From the NCBI GenBank assembly GCA_943788835.1, contig CALSRU010000015.1, positions 1 through 64,000 of the forward strand: a stretch of DNA of 64,000 nucleotides. Direction: 5' to 3'. Each line of letters begins with the position of its first letter. Within the stretch, counting starts at the first letter, position 1. This DNA is from an uncultured Pseudomonadales bacterium (lineage in GTDB: Bacteria; Pseudomonadota; Gammaproteobacteria; Pseudomonadales; UBA7434). The notes under the pieces are model-generated. The model saw only the letters and a list, made by a program, of their open reading frames with translations, had not been told where the DNA came from and made no database searches. Below are positions 28,394 to 38,936 of this stretch, one piece after another. The position numbers and the translations under genes are program-made.

Positions 28394-28789
28394 ATGGCAA
28401 ACGAACTTACCATTTTTTATGATGGCGGATGCCCGCTTTGCGTGGCAGAAATGCGACATCTACACCAAAGGAATGGTCAAAATAAAATCGCCTTCGAAGA
28501 TATTTATGCAGCCGACTTCGAAGAGCGCTTTCCTCATATCAATCAGCAAAAAGCTGACAGTATTTTGCACGGGCAAAGGGCTGATGGGCAAATTATTTTA
28601 GGGCTCGATGTCACCTATCAGGCTTGGACGCTCGTGGGTAAACGACATTGGGTTGCTGTACTGCGCTGGCCCATTATTAAACATGTTGCTGATGCCGTTT
28701 ATTTGCTGTTTGCACGCTATCGCAACACCATATCAAAACTTCTGACTGGAAAATCGCGCTGCGAAGCCTGCGCTATTGATAAGCACTAA
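28394..28789 (+). CDS. DCC-family thiol-disulfide oxidoreductase-like protein (DUF393)
   Basis: TIFYDGGCPLCVAEM motif. Confidence 0.85.
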   Translation: MANELTIFYDGGCPLCVAEMRHLHQRNGQNKIAFEDIYAADFEERFPHINQQKADSILHGQRADGQIILGLDVTYQAWTLVGKRHWVAVLRWPIIKHVADAVYLLFARYRNTISKLLTGKSRCEACAIDKH

Positions 28790-28926
28790 ACTCTCCGCTT
28801 CTCCCTCTCTCTCCCCGACACCGATGCAAACTTTTGCATGGGGGACATTCTAGACTCTAGTCTACCGCGATCTTCATCCACCCTCACACTCATAACGCCC
28901 GCAGGACTTGTCATAAAAAATATTAT

Positions 28927-28941
28927 GGCATATAGTATGCC
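28927..28941. promoter_or_regulatory. Inverted-repeat operator candidate (GGCAT-N5-ATGCC)
   Basis: GGCATATAGTATGCC, 37 bp upstream of the sulfatase ATG. Confidence 0.5.
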
Positions 28942-28977
28942 TAATTTTTTAATTACCACTATGGGCGCTCGCAGCTT

Positions 28978-30660
28978 ATGAAAAAAACAATCGTTATTGC
29001 ACTAGCATTGCTTACCATTGCTGGCGCCACAGCTTGGCTAAACCGCATTGAAATATTACTCGCGATCGTGCAATACAAAGCAAAAACTGAACGGACGATC
29101 GCTCCCCACCGTGCTGTTGAGTGGCAGCAAGGTCCGGCAACAGCAAGCAGTTCAGCCAACGCCCGACCACCCAACATTATCTTAATACTAGCCGATGACC
29201 TAGGTATCAATGATGTTTCAACGTTCGGGGGCGGCGTTGCCAGCGGCCGCGTAACCACCCCTAACATAGACCAATTAGCCGCACAGGGGGCTATTTTTAA
29301 TCAGGCTTATGCCGGCGCCGCAACCTGCGCACCGTCGCGGGCAATGATCATGACAGGGCGCTACCCCACGCGAACGGGCTATGAATTCACACCCACTCCC
29401 TCGGGCATGGGTCCTATGATTAGCATCATAGCCAACAGCATCGAGCGAAACCTGCCTCCCGCCCTATTCAACGAAGAAGCAGCCAACGCTGCGGCCGCTT
29501 ACGAAGATCAAGGCTTACCCGGTTCAGAAATCACCATTGCAGAGATACTAAAAGAGCGCGGCTATCACACTGCGCACATTGGCAAGTGGCATTTGGGTCG
29601 CAGCGTGGGCATGACGCCCAACGACCAAGGCTTTGATGAAAGTTTGTTTATGACTAGCGGCCTCTTCCTTCCGGAGGATGACCCTAATGTGGTGAATGCC
29701 AAGTTAGCTTTTGACCCTATCGATAGATTTTTATGGGCACGTTTAACGTACGCCGCCGCTTTCAACAATACCGACCTCGAAGCTTTCCGACCCGGCGGCT
29801 ACCTTACCGATTACTGGACCGACGAATCGATTAAGGTCATTGAAGCGAATAAAAATCAGCCATTTTTTCTTTATCTAGCCCACTGGGGCGTGCATACCCC
29901 TTTGCAAGCCACCCGCGCAGATTATGAAGCCGTGGGTGATATAAAACCGCATCGGCTGCGTGTTTATGCCGCCATGCTGCGCGCCCTGGATCGCAGTGTA
30001 GGGCGTATTATGCAAAGCCTAGAAGAGCAAGGCTTAGCTGAAAATACCATCGTCATGTTTTCCAGCGATAACGGCGGGGCTGGCTATATAGGCCTTAAAG
30101 ATATCAACGCCCCCTACCGCGGCTGGAAAATGACCCAATTTGAAGGCGGTCTTCGCGCACCCACTTTTATGAAATGGCCCGCCAAAATTGCGCCGGGAAC
30201 GATGGTAGACGAACCCGTAACACACATCGACTTTATGCCCACGCTGACTGCAGCGGCTCAAGGAACAATCCCTGAAGGCCTTGCCATTGACGGCGAGAAT
30301 TTGTTGCCTCTGGTGATTGAGCCCGGCCAAGGGCAGGCCCAAGAACCTTGGTCTCGTGAAACTTTATTTTGGCAAAGCGGTTATTATCGAGCGGTGCGGC
30401 ATGGCGATTGGAAGCTACAAATCTCCGAGAGACCTAAAATGAGCTGGCTCTACAACCTTGAGGACGACCCTACCGAGCAAAACAACCTAGCCGACGTGCG
30501 CATCGATAAACTCAATGAGCTCAATGCGCTATTAAATGCACATCAGGAAGCCGCTCGCAAACCCCTCGAGCCCTATGTAATGGAGGGACCTATTGCTGTT
30601 GACAAATCATTGGTAGAACCGTTTACTCAAGGCGACGAATATATTTACTGGCCAAACTGA
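28978..30660 (+). CDS. Type I sulfatase
   Basis: PNIILILADDLG; CAPSRAMIMTGRYPTRTGY formylglycine motif; HIGKWHLG. Confidence 0.92.
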   Translation: MKKTIVIALALLTIAGATAWLNRIEILLAIVQYKAKTERTIAPHRAVEWQQGPATASSSANARPPNIILILADDLGINDVSTFGGGVASGRVTTPNIDQLAAQGAIFNQAYAGAATCAPSRAMIMTGRYPTRTGYEFTPTPSGMGPMISIIANSIERNLPPALFNEEAANAAAAYEDQGLPGSEITIAEILKERGYHTAHIGKWHLGRSVGMTPNDQGFDESLFMTSGLFLPEDDPNVVNAKLAFDPIDRFLWARLTYAAAFNNTDLEAFRPGGYLTDYWTDESIKVIEANKNQPFFLYLAHWGVHTPLQATRADYEAVGDIKPHRLRVYAAMLRALDRSVGRIMQSLEEQGLAENTIVMFSSDNGGAGYIGLKDINAPYRGWKMTQFEGGLRAPTFMKWPAKIAPGTMVDEPVTHIDFMPTLTAAAQGTIPEGLAIDGENLLPLVIEPGQGQAQEPWSRETLFWQSGYYRAVRHGDWKLQISERPKMSWLYNLEDDPTEQNNLADVRIDKLNELNALLNAHQEAARKPLEPYVMEGPIAVDKSLVEPFTQGDEYIYWPN

Positions 30661-30752
30661 TCCAGTCACTGCCCTCTCACTGCCTAGCTATTACGTGGAT
30701 CACTTTTAGCCGAACGACTTCTAAGCATGAGGGACTGAGCGCGAGAATACTC

Positions 30753-31868
30753 ATGTCTTCAAGCACCGACCTATCACCACCGGATGTAAAGCTCTATGGG
30801 TCAAATATTTCCTACTTTACCGGTAAGTTAGAAAACTATTTTCGCCTCAAAAGCATACCCTATACGCTTTGCTCGATGCAGTTTCCGCGTGATGCTCAAC
30901 GTATAAAAGCACAGGTTGGCGTTTCGCAAATGCCCGCTGTGAGGCTAGCCGATGGTCGCTGGATGACTGACTCCACTAAAATCATTCAGTGGTTTGAAGC
31001 GCAGCCCACGTCCACTTCCATTATGCCAACCGATCCTTTACAAGCATTCTTATGCTTATTGCTCGAAGACTACGCTGACGAATGGCTGTGGCGGCCAGCC
31101 ATGCATTACCGCTGGCACTACGCTGAGGGAGCGCATTTTGCGAGCCGACATCTAGCCGACGAACTGACCCGCAACATCCGCTTGCCTGGCGCTGTTAAGC
31201 GCTGGCAGCTGCGCTGGCGACAACGCCAAGGTTATACGATAGGCGACGGCATTACTGGAGACAACATTGCCGGTATTGAAAAAATTTACAGCCGTACTTT
31301 GCAGCATTTGCAAACTATTTTCTGCAAGCGGCCTTTTATTATGGGCCAAAGGCCGAGCCTTGCTGATATCGGTTTTGCTGGTCCATTTTTTCGTCATTTC
31401 GGTCTCGACCCTGTGCCGCTAGAAATTATGCGTCAGCATGCACCGGCAGTACTCGAGTGGATTGCCCGACTGTGGAATACACGAATAGAAAATTGCTCGG
31501 CCGCTTGGCCCACAACCCTACCCGATCATTTGGGGCCACTGTTAGACGAAATAGGCCAACATTATTTGCCGTATCTGTGCGCCAATGCCGACGCCGTAAC
31601 GAAGGGCCAAAAACGTTTTAATACACAGATCGGTGGCATTGCTTACCAAAAGGCTCGCTATTCGCGCTACAGGGTAGGATGCTTGCAGGAACTGCGCTTG
31701 CACTATGAAGCCCTACCCAACGAGGTAAAGGCGGCTGCCGAAACCTTGCTAAAAAATCATCATTGCTGGGAGCCACTATGGCAAAATACCGATTTGCCGC
31801 TGCTGCCAGATCAAGATCAAGGTTTGCCCTTTAGCGGCTCCACTAAAATGATTGGCGTAAATGAATAA
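30753..31868 (+). CDS. GST-fold protein, long AMHYRW-motif type
   Basis: LYGSNISYFTGKLENYFRLKSIPYTL N-domain; PAMHYRWHYAE. Confidence 0.75.
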   Translation: MSSSTDLSPPDVKLYGSNISYFTGKLENYFRLKSIPYTLCSMQFPRDAQRIKAQVGVSQMPAVRLADGRWMTDSTKIIQWFEAQPTSTSIMPTDPLQAFLCLLLEDYADEWLWRPAMHYRWHYAEGAHFASRHLADELTRNIRLPGAVKRWQLRWRQRQGYTIGDGITGDNIAGIEKIYSRTLQHLQTIFCKRPFIMGQRPSLADIGFAGPFFRHFGLDPVPLEIMRQHAPAVLEWIARLWNTRIENCSAAWPTTLPDHLGPLLDEIGQHYLPYLCANADAVTKGQKRFNTQIGGIAYQKARYSRYRVGCLQELRLHYEALPNEVKAAAETLLKNHHCWEPLWQNTDLPLLPDQDQGLPFSGSTKMIGVNE

Positions 31869-31931
31869 CGATTTTTTTATGTTGCGTGTCTTTTAAATAA
31901 AATATCAGTATTTTTTACCGGAGAATATAAC

Positions 31932-32711
31932 GTGGAATTAAGAAATAAAATAGTCGTTATCACTGGCGGCGGAAGTGGCATTGGCAAAGCACTGGCCACA
32001 CGCTTTAAAGCCGAGGGCACACAACAAATTGTAGTGGTTGATATCAATGTGGATAACGTTGCTGCTGTAGCCAAACAGCTCGATTGCATTGCCATGACCG
32101 CCGATGTCTCTAAAGAGGAAGATATTCGGCGCGTGATTGAAGATACCGAAGCGAATGTCGGTCCGATTGACCTCTTTTGCTCTAACGCTGGCGTGGCGCT
32201 AGGACCAAGCATTGACTCACCTAGTCAGGAATGGCAGTCAAGCTGGGATATCAATGTAATGCCCCATGTTTATGCTGCGCGGCACTTAGTCCCGCGGATG
32301 GTGGCGCGCGGCGGCGGCTATTTTTTAAATACCGCGTCAGCCGCAGGGTTGCTCAATCAAATTGGCGGGGCTGCCTATGCGGTAACGAAGCATGCGGCTG
32401 TTGGCTTTGCAGAATGGCTAGCTATTCATCATGCCCATGAGGGCATCAAAGTATCGCTGCTGTGTCCTCAAGCAGTACGAACCGCTATGACCACCACCGA
32501 TCTCGATAATACCAGTGTCTCGGCTGCCAGCGTAGATGGCATGATGGAACCGGAACTCTTAGCGGAGGTTGTCGTCAATCAATTACAAAAGGAAAGCTTT
32601 CTCATCTTACCGCATGAAGATGTATTAACTTACATGCAGCGCAAAACGAGTAACTATGACCGCTGGATTAATGGCATGAATCGACTCATGCAAAAACTTA
32701 CAGGAGGTTGA
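31932..32711 (+). CDS. Short-chain dehydrogenase/reductase
   Basis: TGGGSGIGKALA; YAVTKHA catalytic motif. Confidence 0.9.
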   Translation: MELRNKIVVITGGGSGIGKALATRFKAEGTQQIVVVDINVDNVAAVAKQLDCIAMTADVSKEEDIRRVIEDTEANVGPIDLFCSNAGVALGPSIDSPSQEWQSSWDINVMPHVYAARHLVPRMVARGGGYFLNTASAAGLLNQIGGAAYAVTKHAAVGFAEWLAIHHAHEGIKVSLLCPQAVRTAMTTTDLDNTSVSAASVDGMMEPELLAEVVVNQLQKESFLILPHEDVLTYMQRKTSNYDRWINGMNRLMQKLTGG

Positions 32712-32716
32712 GGCGC

Positions 32717-33301
32717 CTACTGCAATTGGCCGAGCACTAAATTAGCGATCAGCTCAATACTCGCATTCCTACTCATCTTTTGGTGAACAGTCAGTCGCTC
32801 CCAAAAATCAAATGATGTGATGGCGTCAACGGCTTCACGTGTTTCAGGAGACACGCTGGCCAGCTCGGGCAACCAAACATTCATGTCTTTGCGAATGCGC
32901 TGTGCACCCTCTAGGTAGTTTTGCTTGACCTGCGGAGATCGCCACAACAAGAGCTGTACTGCTCGCATAACCCCCGCCAACTCAGTATAGGCTCCAGCAT
33001 GAGACTCCACAGCACGTGTGACGCGTTCTTCAAGCGTTCCGCTCCGATCGCTCTGAGAAAATAGCTCGGCATACCACGGCCTCATAGTCTGATCGATTTC
33101 AGCATAGAGTTTCTCCATTTCTGAAAAATGGCGAAACACCGTACGAATGGCCACCCCGGCTTTATCAGCTACTTGCTGAGCCGTCGGAATCATATGGCCT
33201 TCGTTAATCAAATCGACCACAGCATCGACAATTAATTGTCGACTGCGTTCACTGCGCTGTATGCGCCCGTCAGGCTTATTATTTTTTTCGATTTTTTTCA
33301 A
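32717..33301 (-). CDS. TetR-family regulator
   Basis: N-terminal HTH: RQLIVDAVVDLINEGHMIPTAQQVADKAGVAIRTVFRHF. Confidence 0.85.
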   Translation of the reverse strand: MKKIEKNNKPDGRIQRSERSRQLIVDAVVDLINEGHMIPTAQQVADKAGVAIRTVFRHFSEMEKLYAEIDQTMRPWYAELFSQSDRSGTLEERVTRAVESHAGAYTELAGVMRAVQLLLWRSPQVKQNYLEGAQRIRKDMNVWLPELASVSPETREAVDAITSFDFWERLTVHQKMSRNASIELIANLVLGQLQ

Positions 33302-33521
33302 TACGACCTTTCATCCCAAACGAGCTCAACGCAAACGATCTACTCCATAACCCGGTTATCGCTGTTGTTGTTATCACTGATGTTATTACTAACGCTAACC
33401 GTGCGTTATTATTCGGAGGACGCTGACTTATTCTCTCGCTCATGAGCCTGCCCTAGCATGCGTGTAAAACTGCAACAAATTAAGTATGACAGCAAAGTTA
33501 AAGTAGCCACACCTAAATATT

Positions 33522-33535
33522 GGCATAATTGTGCC
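33522..33535. promoter_or_regulatory. Inverted-repeat operator candidate
   Basis: GGCATAATTGTGCC within TATTGGCATAATTGTGCCATAA. Confidence 0.4.
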
Positions 33536-33649
33536 ATAAAATGGCAGTCTCAGCGAATGGCCTCAGTGCAGGCACTATTAGCCGCTCCTGATGCTCTACT
33601 CTGCATATGAAAGTCCCTTCTTTGTTCTTGCCGATAGATTGTGTTTTTT

Positions 33650-33676
33650 TATTTTGGCATATAAGATGTCAAAATA
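33650..33676. promoter_or_regulatory. 27-bp imperfect palindrome, operator candidate
   Basis: TATTTTGGCATATAAGATGTCAAAATA, in the divergent region between the TetR gene and the 33804 CDS. Confidence 0.55.
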
Positions 33677-33803
33677 AAGCTAAAATGTTTTAATAAGCGT
33701 CGTATAGCCGGCGGGAATAACAATGCAACGTCCTTGCACGGGCAATGGGCCACGTCAATACGCCACTAAAACATGGCGCTAACGCAGTATTTAAGGAGTT
33801 TTC

Positions 33804-34892
33804 ATGTCCCAACTTACAGAATTATGGGTCGATCGAACTGATATAAGGATCACCAAAATTGTCCATAGCGCAATGCCCAACTTGGCCGATGGCGAAGTTT
33901 TGGTAACCATTGATAAATTTGGTCTTACCGCAAACAATGTCAGCTATGCTGTGTCGGGCGACTTCATCGGCTACTGGAAATACTATCCTGCTGAAGATAA
34001 TTGGGGCAAAGTCCCTGTATGGGGCTGTGCTAATGTGGTCGAATCTAAGTGCCCTGATGTCCCTGTTGGTGAGCGTCTTTGGGGCTTTTTCCCAATGGCA
34101 AACAGTACTGTGCTTAAACCGGGCAAGGTCACCGATAAAAACTTTATCGATGTTACTGACCATCGCACGGAACTGCCCGCTCTTTATAATATTTATAGTC
34201 GCACCAAGGCAGAGCCCGAAGTTTTACAAACAATGGAAAATGAGCGCTGCTTGCTTTTTCCATTGTTTGCAACCTCCTATATCTTATACGACTACCTTCT
34301 CGATAATAATCTTTTTGGCGCCGACCAAATACTCATTGGGTCAGCCTCATCAAAAACTGGCTTTGGGCTAGCCTATCTTTTGCAGCAAGACAAAAGCGTC
34401 AGTGCGAAAGTGGTGGGGATCACATCTAAAAGCAATACTGATTTTGTTAAACGTTTAAACTGCTGCGATGAAATTGTGATCTATGGCGATGAAGACTCGA
34501 TTGACCGCAATGTGCCAGCTGCCTATATTGATATGTCTGGAGACTTACGCTTAACTAAGGCACTGCATACGCGACTAGAAGACAATCTAGTAGAGAGTGC
34601 TATGGTGGGAGCAAGCCATTGGGAAGACGGCGGCAAGGCTGGCATTTTACCCGGTGCGAAACCGAAGTTCTTTTTTGCCCCAGGCCAAATTGCCAAACGC
34701 GACCAAGAGTGGGGCCCGGGCGTGATGTGGCAAAAAGCCATGATGGCCAGCGCTGGCGTTGCACAAGCTGCTAAGGATGAAATGACCTTGGATTGGACAA
34801 CTAATGTAGACGATTTAGCCAGGCTTTGGCTCCAACTGCTCGACAACCAAATCCCAGCAAGCCGCGGCCTAATGGTATCGCTCATCCATTAG
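33804..34892 (+). CDS. DUF2855-family protein
   Basis: GEVLVTIDKFGLTANNVSYAVSGD and YWKYYPAEDNWGKVPVWGCANV pattern. Confidence 0.8.
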   Translation: MSQLTELWVDRTDIRITKIVHSAMPNLADGEVLVTIDKFGLTANNVSYAVSGDFIGYWKYYPAEDNWGKVPVWGCANVVESKCPDVPVGERLWGFFPMANSTVLKPGKVTDKNFIDVTDHRTELPALYNIYSRTKAEPEVLQTMENERCLLFPLFATSYILYDYLLDNNLFGADQILIGSASSKTGFGLAYLLQQDKSVSAKVVGITSKSNTDFVKRLNCCDEIVIYGDEDSIDRNVPAAYIDMSGDLRLTKALHTRLEDNLVESAMVGASHWEDGGKAGILPGAKPKFFFAPGQIAKRDQEWGPGVMWQKAMMASAGVAQAAKDEMTLDWTTNVDDLARLWLQLLDNQIPASRGLMVSLIH

Positions 34893-34942
34893 TTCAGCAA
34901 TCAACCTATCGAATAAAGCGCATAACATGCCGCTGGGCTGGA

Positions 34943-34989
34943 GTTAGGCAAAGCGAAATTCATACCCTATGAAGTTCGATTCGCCTAAC
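34943..34989. repeat. 47-bp inverted repeat (22-bp arms, 19/22 matched, CCC loop)
   Basis: GTTAGGCAAAGCGAAATTCATA-CCC-TATGAAGTTCGATTCGCCTAAC. Confidence 0.9.
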
Positions 34990-35086
34990 ATACTGGTTGC
35001 AACATAAAGTAGCTGCAACACTCACTCACCATTGCATCCAGTATGGCTCGCCCACTATACAATAACGACAATAAAGGGAGTGCCCA

Positions 35087-36430
35087 TTATGCGCTTTCAA
35101 GTGCAAACGTAAGTCCAGCATTATTTTGCAAACGATCAATCAGCAAGCTACCCATAGCCGATGCCGGCGTCCAGATACCGCCTGAGGCTGCATCAGGATT
35201 TTCTAGCAAACAAACGGCACTCTCGGCAATCATTTTACTGGTAGATCCATAGCCAGGATCCATATCGCCTTTCACGCTAGCTTTAATAACTTGCCCATCG
35301 GCGTTTTGCCCGACCAACAAAATGTCATAGAAACCCGCTTCGCGCTCTTCGGGAGTTGGTCCTTCGCCTGGCTGAGTGGCATCAGTAGCCATCGACTTGT
35401 CGCTGGCTACTGCTTTGGCCATAGCCTCGCCTTTTTCACCAGGCCCCGTCATAAACATTTCATCATAAGCAAAGTCTTCGCCGTACATCTTACCTAACAA
35501 TAAATTCGAGCGGTGAATGTTCTTGGTGTTAATCGACGCCATAACAAAGGGCGCCACCCAGCTTTCAATCACATCATCATACATAGGCTTGTGCCCCGGA
35601 GGCTGATCTACACCAGAAAAATCCTGCGTTAGCGCAAATGGATTCATCAAGGTTGCCACCAAACCAGGGTCTTTAGCGGCCGCGGCCATAGTTTCCCTAA
35701 AGCTTGCAAGCGTGCCACCCGACCAAGTGCCTTTCATGCCGCGTACACGGCCCCTTACTCGCGGCACTACAGCTCCGAGCTGCTCGATTGCAGCTTGCTG
35801 CACAAAGTACACGCCTAAATCAAACGGAATAGAATCAAAACCGCAAGAAAATACAATTCGCGCCCCGCTCGCTTTAGCCTGCTCACCATGCGCGTCAATC
35901 ATCTGCTTCATCCAAGCAGGCTCGCCACATAAATCGACGTAGTCAGTACCCAATTCCGCACAGGTGGCGACCAGTTCATTGCCGTATAATTGATAAGGTC
36001 CCACTGTAGTTAGCACAACATGCGCGCGCTCAACCATGCTTTTAATTGAAGTAATGTCGCTTGAATCAGCCACTACCAAAGGCACATCAGCATCAATGCT
36101 GAGCTCATCGCGCACTGCTTCAAGTTTGGCAAGGCTGCGACCAGCCATGGCCCAAGACACCGAGCCATTAACACCGTATTGTTGATTGAGATAGGTTGCG
36201 ACCAGTTTTCCGGTGTAGCCGGTAGCGCCATATACGACAATGCCTAAGTCTCTATTTTTACTCATTTTTTGCTTCCTAAGTTTGGATTGCGAGTTCGGGG
36301 AGTCATTATCAACGCCTCTAGAAATAATTAACAGTTGAAAATACTTAATTGACTGATTATTTACGGCGATCCATCCGGCTAAAGCGCAAGCAACCTTAAC
36401 TTTCCCCTTTAACGCTTGTGCATTACGCAA
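35087..36430 (-). CDS. Saccharopine dehydrogenase-like / trans-acting enoyl reductase family protein
   Basis: VVYGATGYTGKLVATYL; DYVDLCGEPAW; FSCGFDSIPFDLG. Probable start at MSKNRDLG (36264). Confidence 0.85.
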   Translation of the reverse strand: MRNAQALKGKVKVACALAGWIAVNNQSIKYFQLLIISRGVDNDSPNSQSKLRKQKMSKNRDLGIVVYGATGYTGKLVATYLNQQYGVNGSVSWAMAGRSLAKLEAVRDELSIDADVPLVVADSSDITSIKSMVERAHVVLTTVGPYQLYGNELVATCAELGTDYVDLCGEPAWMKQMIDAHGEQAKASGARIVFSCGFDSIPFDLGVYFVQQAAIEQLGAVVPRVRGRVRGMKGTWSGGTLASFRETMAAAAKDPGLVATLMNPFALTQDFSGVDQPPGHKPMYDDVIESWVAPFVMASINTKNIHRSNLLLGKMYGEDFAYDEMFMTGPGEKGEAMAKAVASDKSMATDATQPGEGPTPEEREAGFYDILLVGQNADGQVIKASVKGDMDPGYGSTSKMIAESAVCLLENPDAASGGIWTPASAMGSLLIDRLQNNAGLTFALESA

Positions 36431-36986
36431 TGTTAATCATGGATCCCATGCATACGGTACCCGCAACCTGTTTAGTGTCGCTATGATCTGAAAGCTCGGT
36501 ATTCCAATAAGAAATTGACCTCACGCCCACAACTTCACCACTGACAAGCCTAAATTTTACGCCCCTTGATGAAGTGACTGGGAAAGACACTGCGCAGTTT
36601 CAAATCAAAGCCGTATAGACCCATTAGCGGCACGCATTTCTCATCACATAACCGACCTGTGCACAACCCCTTTAAAATATCGTTAGAATCATCACTGCAC
36701 TTTGGTGACCTTGGCGGTCGAGTGGGACCATTGATACGCATACTAGAAGAAACTGCCGCATTCCTAGAGGCTTTCAGGCATTTCCAACTCGCCGCTTCAC
36801 GGCAAGTTTTTCTATGGATCAAATGAGGCTGCAGATTTTGCAGATGTTGCAGATTCGAGCAAACTGGAGGCCTGATACGGCGCAGTGAAATCGCTTAATA
36901 ACTGCTTGAGTGCTCGAAGTGTCTGAGATCAAGCTGCAAAGCCGGGCAACAATAGGAGATTTCTATCATTTCCTAGCCTTTCATGG

Positions 36987-37853
36987 TTATTGCGTTACAA
37001 GTAGTTTGGCTGCCCTGCTTAACAAAAACTCTTTGAATACTTTCACACGCGCATTGTCGAGTAAATCGGGGTGAGTTAATAACCAAATATTAGAACCAAA
37101 ACTAAATCTTTCTGGCGCAAGTGCCTGCAAAGTATGGCTCGGAGGCAAGCGCAACGGCGATAAAAAACCAACTCCTACGCCGCTGCAAATGGCCTCATAG
37201 ACCTCATTGTAGCTACTGGTGCGCATAACGATTTTGGTGTCGGGGTAGTGAGCCAGGAGATCAGCCTCGGAATCAATCTGCACCTTCGGGCCGTGCTGTA
37301 TGACCCAAGGGTAATCTTCAGGAGACTGACTATTGACCTGTTTGATTAATTCGCTGCTGCCATAAATATACATCGGCATGAAACCTAGCTTGTCCGCCAC
37401 TAAACCTTCAGGTGCTGTTTCGACAAATCTAATTGCCACATCAGCTTCTAGACGACTCAAATCGGAAAACTGAGAGACCGCGTCAATATGCAAATCAATC
37501 TCAGGATATTGCCGCAAAAAGTCAGCAAAAATTGGCTGTAAATTTAGCGCCCCGCTACTGGGCTTGGTGACACGCAATGACCCATTTAACTCTGAGTCGT
37601 GGCTTTTAAAAACTCGTTGAATTTGGTTAATTTGATCTTCAACAGCAACCGCCTGTTGCTGTAACTTAAACCCATACTCTGTCAATTGGTAACCATTACT
37701 AAGACGATGAAATAGTATCGAGCCCAACTGCTGCTCAAGCTTTTCTAAACGCCGCGCAACGGTTGAATGATTAACGCCAAGCTGCTTAGCTGCACCGCTT
37801 AAGGAGCCTGTGCGCGCAACCGCTAAAAAGTATTCAAGATGATCCCAGTTCAT
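36987..37853 (-). CDS. LysR-family regulator
   Basis: MNWDHLEYFLAVARTGSLSGAAKQLGVNHSTVARRLEKLE. Confidence 0.92.
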   Translation of the reverse strand: MNWDHLEYFLAVARTGSLSGAAKQLGVNHSTVARRLEKLEQQLGSILFHRLSNGYQLTEYGFKLQQQAVAVEDQINQIQRVFKSHDSELNGSLRVTKPSSGALNLQPIFADFLRQYPEIDLHIDAVSQFSDLSRLEADVAIRFVETAPEGLVADKLGFMPMYIYGSSELIKQVNSQSPEDYPWVIQHGPKVQIDSEADLLAHYPDTKIVMRTSSYNEVYEAICSGVGVGFLSPLRLPPSHTLQALAPERFSFGSNIWLLTHPDLLDNARVKVFKEFLLSRAAKLLVTQ

Positions 37854-38041
37854 CTCTGCATTGTTGCACGACGGATTGGCAAATGTCTAGCATTTACGCA
37901 CAGCTTGAGAAATACTATACTCGGCAACGATGACAATATTATTGCACGATTCTTGAAGATGAAGACCGTGAGCAGTCCCCAAAAGCCGTCATCTGTACAA
38001 CCCAATTAAACGTCAAAATTTATGAGGCCAAAAGACAAGTT

Positions 38042-38914
38042 ATGACCAATACTACTAGATACATTCTCACGGGGCTTGGTATAACCGTTGCTGCTATCGC
38101 TTTATTTTTGATGGCACTACCTACTATTTTGCACAGTGCCGGCTTACATCCGAAATACGAAGGCGAGACCGTTGCCTTACCAGGCAAGCGAGCATTGGTT
38201 ATCACCACGAGTCACTCCATGCTAAACCTACCGGGTGAAGCCACGGGAAAACCAACCGGGGTTATGGCTTCAGAAATGACTCACCCCTATTACAATTTTC
38301 TTGATGCTGGTATGCAAGTAGACGTGGCAAGTATTAAAGGCGGCGCTATTCCCGTTGATCCGCAAACACTACTTTTTATGATCAAAACGCCAGAGGATGA
38401 CCGCTTTTTACAAGACCCCACGTTCCAAGCCAAAGTAAAAAATTCTATGCGCATTGATGATGTTGACTTCACTCAGTACGATATTATTTTTATGTCTGGT
38501 GGCTGGGGGGCAGCCTATGACTTAGGTTACTCAGACGTGCTAGCCAAAAAAATCAGTGAGGCCTACTATGCACAAACGCCCATAATTGGCGGGGTTTGTC
38601 ACGGCGTGCTTGGTTTAATTAACGCCAAAGACCGTGATGGCAATTTGTTAATTGCTAACCGTAAAATGACAGGTGTAAGCGACAAACAGATTAAAGAACT
38701 AGGTATATCCATTACACCTCAGCACCCAGAGGCGGAGTTGCGCAAAGCTGGCGCACTCTATGAAAGCAACTCAGCTTTTCGTGATTTTTTTGCCACACAT
38801 GTAGTGGTTGATGACGAGCAGCGCTTTGTAACAGGTCAAAACCAGAATTCGGGCCACGCCACCGCGCAGGCAATGATGGCAGTGGTAAAAAACCAAACCA
38901 ACAATAACCAGTGA
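38042..38914 (+). CDS. DJ-1/PfpI-type glutamine amidotransferase-domain protein, membrane anchored
   Basis: N-terminal TM; MSGGWGAAYDLG; IIGGVCHGVLGL nucleophile elbow. Confidence 0.8.
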   Translation: MTNTTRYILTGLGITVAAIALFLMALPTILHSAGLHPKYEGETVALPGKRALVITTSHSMLNLPGEATGKPTGVMASEMTHPYYNFLDAGMQVDVASIKGGAIPVDPQTLLFMIKTPEDDRFLQDPTFQAKVKNSMRIDDVDFTQYDIIFMSGGWGAAYDLGYSDVLAKKISEAYYAQTPIIGGVCHGVLGLINAKDRDGNLLIANRKMTGVSDKQIKELGISITPQHPEAELRKAGALYESNSAFRDFFATHVVVDDEQRFVTGQNQNSGHATAQAMMAVVKNQTNNNQ

Positions 38915-38936
38915 ACAAAAAATAGAGAAGTACCCC

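Noticed and set aside
34943-34989. Integron attC site because of GTTAGGC/GCCTAAC ends
   Set aside because: The order is GTTAGGC...GCCTAAC, opposite to attC (RYYYAAC...GTTRRRY); no integrase or cassette array nearby.
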